The notes: generated by a model from the sequence alone, not told the origin. A stretch of DNA of 64,000 nt from Rhizobium ruizarguesonis (GCF_012349115.1 NZ_PQIG01000067.1:124001-188000); one strand, 5' to 3'; counted from the first letter of the stretch, positions 20,232-29,422 are shown. Numbers and translations are program-made.

Positions 20232-20996
20232 CTACCATCCCAGCCGAGCCGATATCTTGCTGGAGGCCTCTTTCAGCAGAACGATGAAGCGGTCGACGTC
20301 GCTCTTTTGCGTGCGGAAGGCCGGGGCGCCGACATTCACCGCGGCGATCACGGATCCGTCGAATGCCAGAACCGGCACCGAGACGGAGACGAGTTGATCG
20401 CTGACTTCACCGTAACTCACACAAAATCCCTGGCGGCGGATTTTATCCAATTCAGCAACCAGCTTGCCACGATCCGTGATCGTGCGCTTGGTCAGCCGCG
20501 GTAAAGTCTCGGGGATCATTTGCAGCTGCACCTGGGGGTGGAGATAGGCGAGAAGCACCTTGTAGGAGCCTGCGGTGAGCGGCCGTCTTCGACCGATCAT
20601 CGCCTGCACCCGCAAGTCGCGCATCGGTTCGAACTTTGCAATACACAGGGATTCCCCATTGTCGATGATCCTGAGCTGGGTCGTTTCGTTCGCCTTCTGG
20701 CCGACTTCTTCAAGAATAGGATTGGCTATTCGCACCAGATCAACCTGTGTCGAGGCAGCGGTCCCGAGAATGATCGCAGTCGTTCCCAGCCGGTAAGTGC
20801 CCGTATCGCTCTTCCGCACCAGGCCGCGCCGTTCCAGTGTGCGTAACATGCGCAAAATTCTCGGCTTGGTTTCCCCGAGGTTGTGCGCCACCTCGGTCAG
20901 TCTGATATCCGGGTTCTTGGCGACGTTCAGCAATACCTCGATGCAAACATCAACAGATTGCACGATATCACTTTTTGACGGTTGTCTTTTGTCCAT
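20232..20996 (-). CDS. IclR-family transcriptional regulator
   Basis: 254-residue regulator. The N-terminal winged helix is 'VDVCIEVLLNVAKNPDIRLTEVAHNLGETKPRILRMLRTLERRGLVRK'. The C-terminal ligand-binding domain includes 'VSVSVPVLAFDGSVIAAVNVGAP', the classic IclR stretch. A start 51 bases upstream (21047) is open, but ATG 20996 gives the normal N-terminus. It is divergent from the binding-protein gene at 21190, so it probably controls that importer operon through the shared gap. Confidence 0.92.
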   Translation of the reverse strand: MDKRQPSKSDIVQSVDVCIEVLLNVAKNPDIRLTEVAHNLGETKPRILRMLRTLERRGLVRKSDTGTYRLGTTAIILGTAASTQVDLVRIANPILEEVGQKANETTQLRIIDNGESLCIAKFEPMRDLRVQAMIGRRRPLTAGSYKVLLAYLHPQVQLQMIPETLPRLTKRTITDRGKLVAELDKIRRQGFCVSYGEVSDQLVSVSVPVLAFDGSVIAAVNVGAPAFRTQKSDVDRFIVLLKEASSKISARLGW

Positions 20997-21047
20997 GGGA
21001 CCAGAATTTTCTCCGTGACCAAAGCTGAAGGATTGGCGTATTTTCAA

Positions 21048-21064
21048 GTTACGCCTATCGTAAC
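21048..21064. promoter_or_regulatory. Inverted repeat in IclR/importer divergent gap
   Basis: GTTACG (21048-21053) and CGTAAC (21059-21064) form a perfect inverted repeat with a 5-base spacer, a good size for an IclR-type operator. A TTGACA element (21080-21085) follows on the plus strand in front of the importer operon. Binding here would control both the regulator and the importer. Confidence 0.5.
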
Positions 21065-21142
21065 GCGCTTGTTTTCCGTTTGACAGCCCCCTTGAGGGCC
21101 CCTTACCAATTTGTGTCGAGAGTGGACGGGAACCTGCTCGTA

Positions 21143-21160
21143 CCGACCAAACAAGGTCGG
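21143..21160 (+). promoter_or_regulatory. Small hairpin in leader of third Dpp-type operon
   Basis: CCGACC (21143-21148), AAACAA loop, GGTCGG (21155-21160), about 30 bases before the binding-protein start. It may shape the 5' leader; no riboswitch class is recognised. Confidence 0.35.
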
Positions 21161-21189
21161 CCTAAAAACGCTAAACCGGGATTGAAGAA

Positions 21190-22764
21190 ATGGCCGCAAA
21201 AACATTGACGCGGGCAGCGATCGGGCTGCTTGGCACGATCGCTATTCCTGCGATGGTCGCCGCACAGGAAACCCCGCTGACGATCGGGATGTCGACGACG
21301 CCGACGACGCTGGATCCTCATGAAGACAGTTCGGCGCCAAACAATGCGACCTCGCGCCATATCTGGGACAGCCTCATAAACCTCACGGGAACGTCGGCAA
21401 ATGCGCCGGAACTCGCCACCGAATGGAAGGTCGTCGACCCTACCCACTGGGAATTCAAGCTGCGGAAGGGCGTGAAATTCCATGACGGCAGCGAGTTCAA
21501 CGCCGATGACGTCATCGCTTCGCTTCTGCGTGCCCGCGACAAGCCCAGCCAGAGCTTTGCCTCCTACACCCGCAATATTGTCAATGTCACCGCCACGGAT
21601 CCCTATACCATCGTCGTCGAGACAAAGGTTCCGGATCCGATCCTGCTGAATTCCGTCAGCCGAATTCGCATTATCAGCGCCGATTGCAAGGAGGCACCGG
21701 TCCAGGATTTCGACAACGGCAAGTGTGCAATCGGAACCGGGGCCTATTCCTTCGTCTCCTATTCGCCAGGCAGCAACCTGACCTTGAAGCGCAATGACAG
21801 CTATTTCGCAGGCCCCTCGCACTGGTCGAACGTCACGCTGCGCTTCCTGCCCGATGACGGCGCCCGTCTGGCATCGCTTCTCTCCAACGAGATCGACATT
21901 GTCGAAACCCTTCCTGCCGATGGAATGGCACGCGTGGAAGCGAGCGATAATCTGCAAGTCATCAACGGCCTGTCTTCCCGCTTCGTCTATCTTGGCCTCG
22001 ATGTCAGCCGCGATGTTTCACCTTTCGTGAAGGCTGCGGATGGTTCCGATCTCGACAAGAACCCGCTCAAGGATGAACGGGTGCGTCAAGCAATGCTGAT
22101 GTCGATCAACCGGCCGGCAATCGTCGACCGCGTCATGCAGAAGAACGGCACGGTGGCCGACCAATTCGTCACCCAAGGCTATGCGGGCTATTCCGAAAAA
22201 GTCGAGAAGGTGGGCTATGATCCCGCCGCCGCCAAGGCGCTTCTGGCCGAGGCCGGTTATCCCGATGGCTTCAGCCTGACCCTGCACGGTCCCTCTGGCC
22301 GTTACGTCAAGGATGCCGAAGTTCTGCAGGCGGTCGGCCAGATGTTCACACGCATCGGGATCAAATCGAAAGTCGAGGTCCTGCCCTGGTCGATGTATTC
22401 GGAAGCCTATTCAAAGGGCACCTACAGCACCTATTTCGGCTCCTGGGGTGTGAACACCGGCGAAACCACCAATCCGACTGTCGCGCTCGTCGCCACGCGC
22501 GACGAGAAAAAGGGGACCGGCAGATATAATGGCGGCGGCGTGTCCGATCCGAAGATCGACGAGGTGCTGGCCAAGGCGAGTTCGACACTCGATGAAGCTG
22601 CACGCGCGCCCCTTCTCGAGGAGCTGTCGACCGAGACCTTCAACAACCTCTGGCTCCTCCCAATGCATTACGAAAACGTCGTGCTGGGTGCAAAGAAGAC
22701 CGTGTCCTACACCCCGCGCGGCGACAAATATACGCTCGCTTATGACGTGAAGCCGGCGGACTAA
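21190..22764 (+). CDS. Opp/Dpp-type ABC transporter substrate-binding protein
   Basis: 524-residue family-5 binding protein with a Sec signal peptide (KTLTRAAIGLLGTIAIPAMVAAQE). Family blocks are 'WEFKLRKGVKFHDGSEFNADDVIASL', 'GTGAYSFVSYSPGSNLTLKRNDSYF' and 'DERVRQAMLMSINRPAIVDRV'. It is the first gene of an IclR-controlled operon, and a repeat and a 12-bp hairpin separate it from the rest. The downstream gamma-glutamyltransferase makes gamma-glutamyl peptides or amides plausible ligands (inference). Confidence 0.94.
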   Translation: MAAKTLTRAAIGLLGTIAIPAMVAAQETPLTIGMSTTPTTLDPHEDSSAPNNATSRHIWDSLINLTGTSANAPELATEWKVVDPTHWEFKLRKGVKFHDGSEFNADDVIASLLRARDKPSQSFASYTRNIVNVTATDPYTIVVETKVPDPILLNSVSRIRIISADCKEAPVQDFDNGKCAIGTGAYSFVSYSPGSNLTLKRNDSYFAGPSHWSNVTLRFLPDDGARLASLLSNEIDIVETLPADGMARVEASDNLQVINGLSSRFVYLGLDVSRDVSPFVKAADGSDLDKNPLKDERVRQAMLMSINRPAIVDRVMQKNGTVADQFVTQGYAGYSEKVEKVGYDPAAAKALLAEAGYPDGFSLTLHGPSGRYVKDAEVLQAVGQMFTRIGIKSKVEVLPWSMYSEAYSKGTYSTYFGSWGVNTGETTNPTVALVATRDEKKGTGRYNGGGVSDPKIDEVLAKASSTLDEAARAPLLEELSTETFNNLWLLPMHYENVVLGAKKTVSYTPRGDKYTLAYDVKPAD

Positions 22765-22765
22765 T

Positions 22766-22803
22766 GCATGTCGTCCAAAAGCCTGCAGCGGTTTTGGGAC
22801 AAA
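22766..22803 (+). repeat. Dispersed hairpin repeat, copy 1
   Basis: About 38 bases beginning GCATGTCG and containing GCAGCGGTTTTG. It is shared with a second copy at 25373-25410. The outer arms can fold (TGTC..CCAAAA with TTTTGGGACA). The stem differs from copy 2 by paired changes, which supports a conserved RNA or DNA hairpin. It resembles short palindromic intergenic elements of rhizobia. Confidence 0.6.
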
Positions 22804-22817
22804 TAAAGATTTGAAGT

Positions 22818-22846
22818 GCGTCGCATCGATCCATTCGATGCGACGC
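22818..22846 (+). terminator. 12-bp perfect hairpin after binding-protein gene
   Basis: GCGTCGCATCGA (22818-22829) and TCGATGCGACGC (22835-22846) form a perfect 12-bp stem with a 5-base loop and no strong T tract after it. It lies between the binding protein and the rest of the operon, and probably stabilises the upstream message or partly terminates transcription. Confidence 0.6.
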
Positions 22847-22909
22847 GGTTTAACAGCATCATGGGGCCGCACCAGGGCCGTCCCTTTCTTCATCTCCCAG
22901 GAGACATTC

Positions 22910-23764
22910 ATGCAGGAACTTGGAACGGGCGAAGCCGTCGCCCGGGCGAAGGCCATCTATGACTATGGCCAGACGGCCATCTTCGCCTCTCAGGCCGATC
23001 CCCGCCTCCATATGGTGCTTTATGTGCCACCGACGGCGGCAGACGGCCGCAAGCTCGACCTCCTGGTCGCGGTCCACGGCACCGGGCGCACGTCGGCCAT
23101 CGACTTCCGCGATGGTTTTGCCGAATTCGGGCTCTACAACGACTGCGCCATCCTTTGCCCGATCTTCCCGGTTGGCGTTCTCGGCGATGGCGCGCGCTCC
23201 GGCTACAAGTTTCTTGAGGAAGGCGACATCCGCTACGATCAGGTCGTCCTTGCCATGGTCGCGGAGATGGCCGACAAATACCGCCAGGACTGGTCCAAAT
23301 TCGCCATGTTCGGCTTCTCCGGCGGCGGGCATTTCGTGCACCGTTTCACCATCCTGCATCCGGAAAAGCTCTGGGCGGCATCGATTGGCGCACCTGGTTC
23401 CGTCACTCTTCTGGATCCGACGCGTGACTGGTGGGTCGGCATTCGGGATCTGGAGGCGCGCTTCGGCAAGGCCTTCCGACCCGAAGATCTCGCCAAGGTG
23501 CCGGTGCATATGATCGTCGGCGACGCCGATCTGGAGACCTGGGAAATCACCCACAAGCCGGGTGGCAAATATTATATGGATGGCGCAAATGACGCCGGCA
23601 AAACGCGGCCCGAACGCCTTGCCGCCTTGGCGAGCTCATTCCGCAAAGCGGGTGTCGATGTGACGTTCGATCGTGTTCCGGGCGTCTCTCACGACCGGAT
23701 GAAAGTTCTGGGCTACGTCAAGGCCTTCCTGGCAAAGGTGCTGGAGGGTAGTCGCGCAAAATGA
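22910..23764 (+). CDS. Alpha/beta hydrolase
   Basis: 284-residue serine hydrolase. The nucleophile elbow is 'MFGFSGGGHFVHRF', with an upstream oxyanion region 'LDLLVAVHGTGRTSAID', an acid residue region 'VHMIVGDADLETW', and a C-terminal His in 'VPGVSHDRM'. The frame is open upstream, but CAGGAG is 6 bases before ATG 22910. No signal peptide is seen, so it is probably cytosolic. Its stop overlaps the gamma-glutamyltransferase start by four bases, indicating a shared pathway; the ester or amide it cleaves is unknown. Confidence 0.85.
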   Translation: MQELGTGEAVARAKAIYDYGQTAIFASQADPRLHMVLYVPPTAADGRKLDLLVAVHGTGRTSAIDFRDGFAEFGLYNDCAILCPIFPVGVLGDGARSGYKFLEEGDIRYDQVVLAMVAEMADKYRQDWSKFAMFGFSGGGHFVHRFTILHPEKLWAASIGAPGSVTLLDPTRDWWVGIRDLEARFGKAFRPEDLAKVPVHMIVGDADLETWEITHKPGGKYYMDGANDAGKTRPERLAALASSFRKAGVDVTFDRVPGVSHDRMKVLGYVKAFLAKVLEGSRAK

Positions 23765-25371
23765 GAAATGCAACGATCGTGGCGCCTCAGCCGGAGGCCG
23801 TCGAAGCCGGCGCCGAAGTTCTCGAACGCGGCGGCAATGCCATCGACGCAGCACTTGCCTGTGCTTTCGTCCAGGGCGTGGTCGACCCGCAAATGGCCGG
23901 CATCGGCGGCTTCGGCTCCATGCATGTCTACATGCCGAAAAAGGGCATGCACGAGATCCTCGAATTTTATGCGCGCGCGCCGTTGAAGGCTGCGCCGGAC
24001 ATGTGGCTCGACAAGATCAAGCACCAGAGCCGCGACGGCTTCGGCTACGTGCTTGAAGGCAATATTTCCGATATCGGCTACCTTGCCGTCTGCACTCCGG
24101 GCTCGCTCAAGGGCTATGAGACCGCGCTGCGCGACTACGGCACCTTCGATTGGGCCGATCTCATCAAACCGGCCATCCGCCTTGCCCGTAACGGTTTCAT
24201 GATCCGAAACCACATGCACTGGTATTGGGCCAAGGACCAGTCGAACGACGGTTTTGCCAACACGCTCGACAAGCTGCGCTTTTCTGAAACGGGCCGGAAA
24301 GTCTATTTCCACGACGACGGCACGCTCAAGAATGTCGGCGACCTGCTCGTCAACAAGGACATGGCAGAGACCCTCGAACGCATCGCGCGAAGCGGCGGCT
24401 CGGACATCTTCTATCACGGCGAACTGGCCGAACAGATCGCCGGCGATTTTAAGGAAAATGGCGGCTTGATCGATCGGCAGGATCTGGCGCGCTACGAATT
24501 GTCGAAGGTAGAGCCGGTTTGGGGCGACTACCGCGGCAACCGCATCGCCACCTCGCCTCCGCCAGGCTCGGGCTTCCCGATGCTGGAACTCCTGCATATC
24601 ATGGAGCAGTTCGATGTCGGCTCGCTGCAGCATGGCAGCGCCGAACATGTCCGCATCCTGTTCGAAGCCATGAAGCGGATGACGATCGACAAGGACGCGC
24701 ATATGGGCGATCCCGCCTATGTCGACGTGCCCTATGAAAAGCTGCTGTCGAAAGAGCATGCAAAGGTGCATGCCGGCGCGATCAAGGCGGGCGAGATCGC
24801 CAGCGTATCGCGCCTTGATGGGTCGCAGCGCGACACCACCCACATCTCGGTGATCGACAAGGACGGCAATGCCGTCGCGATGACCCACACCCTCGGCAGT
24901 CCCTCGGGCGCGATCACCGACGGCCTCGGCTTCATGTACAATGGCACGATGAGCCGCTTCAATCCGCTTCCCGGTAAGCCCGGCTCCATCGCGCCCGGCA
25001 AGCGGCGTCCCAGCTCGGCGGCGCCGACGATCGTCTTTAAGGGCGACGAACCCAGCATCGTCATCGGAGCGCCAGGCGGCAGCTATATTGCGCCCGCCGT
25101 TGCGCAATGCCTGATGAACATGATCGATTTCGACATGTCCGTGCTCGAAGCCGTCTCGGCGCCGAGGATCGTAGGGGTGTCAAATACGATCGACATCTGC
25201 AATCGCATTCGACACTCTGTCGAAGACGAGCTGCGGGCGCAGGGCTACCCGGTGGCGCGGTCGCCGCAGACATATGCGTTCGCCGCAGTCCACGCGATCA
25301 AGATTGACGGCGGCATCTCGAAAGGCGCGGCCGATCCGCAGCGCGACGGGATGGCGATCTCCGTCGCTTAA
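23761..25371 (+). CDS. Gamma-glutamyltransferase family protein
   Basis: 536-residue Ntn-hydrolase precursor. 'PQPEAVEAGAEVLERGGNAIDAALACAFVQGVVDPQMAGIGGFG' is the family N-terminus. The autoprocessing nucleophile Thr is at about 359 in 'RDTTHISVIDKDGNAVAMT'. 'PGKRRPSSAAPTIVF' and 'GAPGGSYIAPAVAQCLMNMIDF' are small-subunit motifs. It would hydrolyse or transfer gamma-glutamyl groups. Unlike periplasmic Ggt it has no signal peptide, which fits cleavage after import by the flanking Dpp-type transporter. Confidence 0.9.
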   Translation: MRNATIVAPQPEAVEAGAEVLERGGNAIDAALACAFVQGVVDPQMAGIGGFGSMHVYMPKKGMHEILEFYARAPLKAAPDMWLDKIKHQSRDGFGYVLEGNISDIGYLAVCTPGSLKGYETALRDYGTFDWADLIKPAIRLARNGFMIRNHMHWYWAKDQSNDGFANTLDKLRFSETGRKVYFHDDGTLKNVGDLLVNKDMAETLERIARSGGSDIFYHGELAEQIAGDFKENGGLIDRQDLARYELSKVEPVWGDYRGNRIATSPPPGSGFPMLELLHIMEQFDVGSLQHGSAEHVRILFEAMKRMTIDKDAHMGDPAYVDVPYEKLLSKEHAKVHAGAIKAGEIASVSRLDGSQRDTTHISVIDKDGNAVAMTHTLGSPSGAITDGLGFMYNGTMSRFNPLPGKPGSIAPGKRRPSSAAPTIVFKGDEPSIVIGAPGGSYIAPAVAQCLMNMIDFDMSVLEAVSAPRIVGVSNTIDICNRIRHSVEDELRAQGYPVARSPQTYAFAAVHAIKIDGGISKGAADPQRDGMAISVA

Positions 25372-25372
25372 A

Positions 25373-25410
25373 GCATGTCGCGCAAAAGTGCGCAGCGGTT
25401 TTGCGACAAC
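25373..25410 (+). repeat. Dispersed hairpin repeat, copy 2
   Basis: Second copy of the 38-base element at 22766-22803, with the same GCATGTCG start, CAAAAG and GCAGCGGTTTTG blocks. Arms TGTCGCGCAAAA and TTTTGCGACA can pair. It sits immediately after the gamma-glutamyltransferase stop. Confidence 0.6.
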
Positions 25411-25500
25411 GAACGTGCGTAGAAACAAAGACGTCGATTCAAAACGTTACAGCGTCCTGCGGCTCTCGAAAAGACGAGCGGCGCTGTAGGGAGAGGTTCA

Positions 25501-26475
25501 ATGGTCACATCCATCATCAGGCGGTTGATACAGGCGCTGTTCGTCGTTGTCGCGATGACGATCATTGTCTTCATCGGCGTCAATGTGATCGGCAACCCGG
25601 TCGACATCCTGATCAACCCGGACGCCAATCAGGCCGAGCGGGCACTCGTCATCGCGCATTACGGTCTGGATCAGCCGCTGTGGAAACAGTATCTGCTGTT
25701 TCTTCAGGGACTTCTGCACGGGGACTTCGGCAACAGCTTCGTTTATGGGCGGCCGGCGCTCGGTCTGATCCTCGAACGTCTCCCGGCAACGCTCGAACTG
25801 GCGATCACGGCTCTCGGCATCGCGCTGCTGTTCGGCCTGCCGCTTGGGCTATATGCAGGGCTCTACCCCAATCGGATTTCCTCCAAGCTGATCATGAGCG
25901 GCTCGATTCTGGGCTTCTCGCTTCCGACCTTCTGGGTCGGTCTCATGCTGATCATGGTGTTTTCCGTCGAGCTCGGCTGGTTGCCGACGAATGGCCGCGG
26001 CCCAACGCGGGAACTGCTCGGCGCACAATGGTCGTTTCTGACCGCAGACGGCATCCGGCACCTCTTATTGCCCGCCTTCAACCTGGCTCTGTTCAAGACG
26101 TCGCTCATTCTTCGGCTGACCCGCGCCGGCGTGCAGGAGGTCCTTCCTCAGGACTATGTGAAGTTTGCCCGCGCCAAGGGATTGCGAGAGCGGCGGATCA
26201 TTTCCGTGCACGTTCTCAAGAACCTGATGATCCCGGTGGTGACCATCATCGGGCTCGAGTTCGGCTCACTGATCGCCTTTTCGGTCGTCACCGAAAGCAT
26301 CTTTGCGTGGCCGGGCATGGGCAAGCTCATCATCGACTCGATCAATGTTCTCGATCGCCCCGTCATCGTCGCCTACCTGATGATGATGGTGCTGCTTTTC
26401 GTCGTCCTCAATTTCATCATCGATATCTGTTACACCCTTCTGGATCCGCGGGTCCGGCTGGAAGGAAAGGCTTGA
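25501..26475 (+). CDS. Opp/Dpp-type ABC transporter permease (DppB class)
   Basis: 324-residue permease. The first helix is 'ALFVVVAMTIIVFIGVNVIGNPVDILI', then 'HYGLDQPLWKQYLLFLQGLLHGDFGNSFVYG'. The EAA loop is 'QDYVKFARAKGLRERRIISVHVLKNLMIPV', with 'ESIFAWPGMGKLIIDSINVLDRPV' near the end. GGGAGAGG lies before the ATG. It pairs with the 26480 permease, and the operon is shared with the hydrolase and gamma-glutamyltransferase. Confidence 0.95.
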   Translation: MVTSIIRRLIQALFVVVAMTIIVFIGVNVIGNPVDILINPDANQAERALVIAHYGLDQPLWKQYLLFLQGLLHGDFGNSFVYGRPALGLILERLPATLELAITALGIALLFGLPLGLYAGLYPNRISSKLIMSGSILGFSLPTFWVGLMLIMVFSVELGWLPTNGRGPTRELLGAQWSFLTADGIRHLLLPAFNLALFKTSLILRLTRAGVQEVLPQDYVKFARAKGLRERRIISVHVLKNLMIPVVTIIGLEFGSLIAFSVVTESIFAWPGMGKLIIDSINVLDRPVIVAYLMMMVLLFVVLNFIIDICYTLLDPRVRLEGKA

Positions 26476-26479
26476 CCCC

Positions 26480-27394
26480 ATGGCCGAACCAAACACGCAA
26501 GACACAAGCGCTCCAGCGCCCGAACCCAGTCGTCTGTCGAAAGGGATCGCGGATTTCTTCAGCTCTCCGGCAGCCGCGATCGCCTTCCTCACGCTGGTGA
26601 TCATCTGTTGCCTGGCGCTGTTTGCGCCATGGATCTCTCCGCAAAATCCCTATGATTTGATGCAGCTCGACATCATGGATGGACGGCTGCCGCCGGGGTC
26701 CGAATCCATGACCGGGCTTGTCTATCACCTCGGTACCGACAGCCAGGGCCGCGATATCCTGTCCGGCATCCTCTATGGGCTGCGCACCTCTTTGCTGGTG
26801 GGCGTTCTGTCGGCTTTCGCTGCTGCCATCATCGGAACCTCGGCCGGACTGTTCGCCGCTTACATGGGAGGGCGCACGGAAAACGCTATGATGCGGCTCG
26901 TCGACTTGCAGCTGTCGTTTCCGACCATATTGATGGCGCTGATGATGCTCGCCGTGCTCGGCAAGGGCGTGTCCAACGTCGTGATCGCACTGATCATCGC
27001 CGAGTGGGCGACCTATGCCCGCACCGTCCGCGGCACCGCTCTGGTCGAGCGCGAGAAGGAATATATCGAGGCGGCCCGGATGCTGCGCCTGCCCGGATGG
27101 CGCATCCTCTTCAGGCACCTGCTGCCGAACTGTCTTGCGCCGGTCATCGTCATCGCCACCATGCAGATCGCCCGGGCAATCGGTCTGGAAGCAACCTTGT
27201 CCTTCCTCGGTCTCGGTGCATCCGTGACCGAACCCTCGCTCGGCATGCTGATCTCGACGGGCTACCAGTATCTTCTGACGGGCCTCTACTGGATCAGCTT
27301 CTTTCCCGGCATTGCCCTTCTGGTCACGATCGCGGCGATCAATCTCGTCGGCGACCGGCTGCGCGATGTGCTCAACCCGAGGAACATGTCATGA
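26480..27394 (+). CDS. Opp/Dpp-type ABC transporter permease (DppC class)
   Basis: 304-residue permease with the N-terminal helix 'AIAFLTLVIICCLALFAPWISP', the class motif 'YHLGTDSQGRDILSGILYGLRTSLLVG', EAA loop 'KEYIEAARMLRLPGWRILFRHLLPN', and end motif 'NLVGDRLRDVLNPRN'. The gene starts five bases after the upstream stop and overlaps the next ATPase by four bases. Confidence 0.95.
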   Translation: MAEPNTQDTSAPAPEPSRLSKGIADFFSSPAAAIAFLTLVIICCLALFAPWISPQNPYDLMQLDIMDGRLPPGSESMTGLVYHLGTDSQGRDILSGILYGLRTSLLVGVLSAFAAAIIGTSAGLFAAYMGGRTENAMMRLVDLQLSFPTILMALMMLAVLGKGVSNVVIALIIAEWATYARTVRGTALVEREKEYIEAARMLRLPGWRILFRHLLPNCLAPVIVIATMQIARAIGLEATLSFLGLGASVTEPSLGMLISTGYQYLLTGLYWISFFPGIALLVTIAAINLVGDRLRDVLNPRNMS

Positions 27395-28368
27395 CCCCAT
27401 TGCTGCAAGTGAGCAATCTCGTCACCGAATTCGGTAACGGCAGGGGACGGCCCAGCCTTTGCGCCGTCAATGATGTGTCGTTCACGGTGGAGCGCGGCAA
27501 GGTCCTTGGTCTTGTGGGAGAATCCGGATCCGGAAAGTCGGTGACCGGCTTCTCGATCATGCGGCTCCTCGATAAACCCGGCCGGGTTGCCGGCGGCAGG
27601 ATCATCTTCGACGGCGCCGACATCGCGAAATATTCGGATGAAGAGATGCGGCAGCTGCGCGGCAAGCGGATCGCCATGGTGTTCCAGGATCCGATGATGA
27701 CGCTCAACCCGGTCCTGACGGTCGGTACGCAGATGGTGGAAGCCGTCCAGGCACACGACCAGGTCTCGAAGGATACCGCCCGGCAGCGGGCGCGGGATGC
27801 TTTGGCGCTGGTCGGAATACCAAGCCCTGAAGAAAGGCTTGCCGCCTACCCGCATCAGTTCTCCGGCGGAATGCGCCAGCGCGTGGCAATTGCCATCGCG
27901 CTTCTTCACAAGCCGGACCTCATCATCGCCGATGAACCGACAACGGCGCTTGATGTGACGATCCAGAGCCAGATCATTTCCGAATTCCAGAAACTCACCG
28001 AAGAGGGAAATACCGCGGTGATCTGGATCACCCACGATCTGGCGATCGTTTCAAGATTGGCCGACGAGATCGCCGTCATGTATGCCGGCCGCCTTGTGGA
28101 GACCGGACCGGTGGGCAAGGTTCTGACCGATCCTCACCATCCCTACACGGCCGGTCTGATCGCGTCCGTTCCTTCGCAAAACAGACGCGGAGAACCCCTT
28201 CACCAGATCCGCGGCATGACACCGGCGATCGACCGGCTCCCACAGGGATGCAGTTTTCGTACGCGCTGTGATCGGGCAACCGACGGCTGTCTGGTCATGC
28301 CGGCGCTCATGCCGGAAGGCGATCGCTCCTTCCGCTGCATTCATCCCGTAACGAAAGAGGTAGCATGA
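27391..28368 (+). CDS. Opp/Dpp-type ABC transporter ATP-binding protein (DppD class)
   Basis: 325 residues. Walker A is at 43-50 (GESGSGKS), signature 'FSGGMRQRVAIAIALL', Walker B '[16 protein letters not shown]', H-loop 'VIWITHDLAIV', and a C-terminal Cys-rich tail 'GCSFRTRCDRATDGC'. The frame extends far upstream, but ATG 27391 overlaps the permease stop as ATGA and gives the standard N-terminus. It powers the 25501/26480 importer together with the next gene. Confidence 0.95.
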   Translation: MTPLLQVSNLVTEFGNGRGRPSLCAVNDVSFTVERGKVLGLVGESGSGKSVTGFSIMRLLDKPGRVAGGRIIFDGADIAKYSDEEMRQLRGKRIAMVFQDPMMTLNPVLTVGTQMVEAVQAHDQVSKDTARQRARDALALVGIPSPEERLAAYPHQFSGGMRQRVAIAIALLHKPDLIIADEPTTALDVTIQSQIISEFQKLTEEGNTAVIWITHDLAIVSRLADEIAVMYAGRLVETGPVGKVLTDPHHPYTAGLIASVPSQNRRGEPLHQIRGMTPAIDRLPQGCSFRTRCDRATDGCLVMPALMPEGDRSFRCIHPVTKEVA

Positions 28369-29372
28369 TGACGGCGACCGCCGCGCCCCTGATCGAAGCG
28401 AGGAACGTGTCGCAGCGCTTCGGAGCCAAGCCCGACCTCGCCGCCACGATCGCGCTCAAGCTCAAACTGGCCAAACCTGCGCCCGTCGTGCACGCGCTTG
28501 ATAATGTCAGCCTCAGCATTCGGCCCGGAGAGGTTGTCGGCCTTGTCGGCGAAAGCGGATGCGGAAAGTCGACGCTCGGCCGCGCCATTGCGGGGATCAC
28601 CTCGCCAAGCCAGGGCCAAATTCTCTGGAAGGGGATGGACCGAAGCGCCATGTCGAAAGGCGAGCAGCATCAGTTCGGTCTCGCCAGCCAGATGATCTTC
28701 CAGAATCCGATGGCGGCTCTCAATCCGCGCATGACCGTCGAGGAGCTTATCTGGGAGGCGCCTCGAACACATGGGCTTGCCCGCTCGACGGAACGCGACG
28801 CCTATGTCGACAGATACTTGATGCTGGCCGGTTTCGACCCGGCCATGAAAAAGCGATACCCGCACCAGTTTTCCGGTGGCCAGCGGCAGCGCGTCAATAT
28901 TGCGCGCGCGCTCGCCGTGCAGCCGAAATTCCTCGTCTGTGACGAAAGCGTCGCGGCACTCGACGTTTCCATCCAGGCCCAGGTCATCAATCTGTTCATG
29001 GAACTTCGTGACAAGCTCGACCTGACTTATTTGTTCGTCAGCCATGATCTCGGCGTCGTGGAACATATTTCCGATCGCGTTGCGATCATGTATCTCGGCC
29101 GCATCGTCGAAGAGGCGCCCGTCGAGGAGGTTTTCAGGCGGCCCAATCACCCGTACACGAAAGCGCTCTTGGCCGAGGTGCCGCGCATCGAACCCGGCAA
29201 GCGACAGTTCAAGCCCGTCGACGGCGAACTCCCCAGCCCGATAAACCCGCCGAAAGGCTGTCACTTTCATCCGAGATGCCCGTTTGCGATGGATCGCTGT
29301 CATATGGAAGCGCCGGTGAAAAAGGAAATTGCACCGAGGCACCTGTCGGCTTGCCACCTCAACGATGAATGA
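28365..29372 (+). CDS. Opp/Dpp-type ABC transporter ATP-binding protein (DppF class)
   Basis: 335 residues. Walker A is at 62-70 (GESGCGKST), signature 'FSGGQRQRVNIARAL', H-loop 'LFVSHDLGVVEHI', and C-terminal 'PPKGCHFHPRCPFAMDRC'. A roughly 20-residue insert (about 22-42, rich in Ala/Lys/Leu) precedes the usual 'HALDNVSLSI' start of the domain. The Walker B/D-loop region reads 'FLVCDESVAALDVSIQ', so the usual DEP is DES; catalytic Glu is retained. It is the last gene of the third importer. Confidence 0.94.
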   Translation: MMTATAAPLIEARNVSQRFGAKPDLAATIALKLKLAKPAPVVHALDNVSLSIRPGEVVGLVGESGCGKSTLGRAIAGITSPSQGQILWKGMDRSAMSKGEQHQFGLASQMIFQNPMAALNPRMTVEELIWEAPRTHGLARSTERDAYVDRYLMLAGFDPAMKKRYPHQFSGGQRQRVNIARALAVQPKFLVCDESVAALDVSIQAQVINLFMELRDKLDLTYLFVSHDLGVVEHISDRVAIMYLGRIVEEAPVEEVFRRPNHPYTKALLAEVPRIEPGKRQFKPVDGELPSPINPPKGCHFHPRCPFAMDRCHMEAPVKKEIAPRHLSACHLNDE

Positions 29373-29422
29373 TCTCAAACGATAGGATCGCTGATTGCTT
29401 CAGGCCTAAAATCATCCCTGTT

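Noticed and set aside
20172..20260. tRNA-like stretch (GGTGGGGATCGAACC with AAGCTCTACCA, read in reverse)
   Set aside because: T-arm and anticodon-arm stems do not pair and spacing is wrong. Part of it is the 3' end of the IclR coding sequence, so the likeness is chance.
23713..25107. 464-codon minus-strand open frame
   Set aside because: It is antisense to the gamma-glutamyltransferase gene with its TTH nucleophile and family motifs; no independent support.
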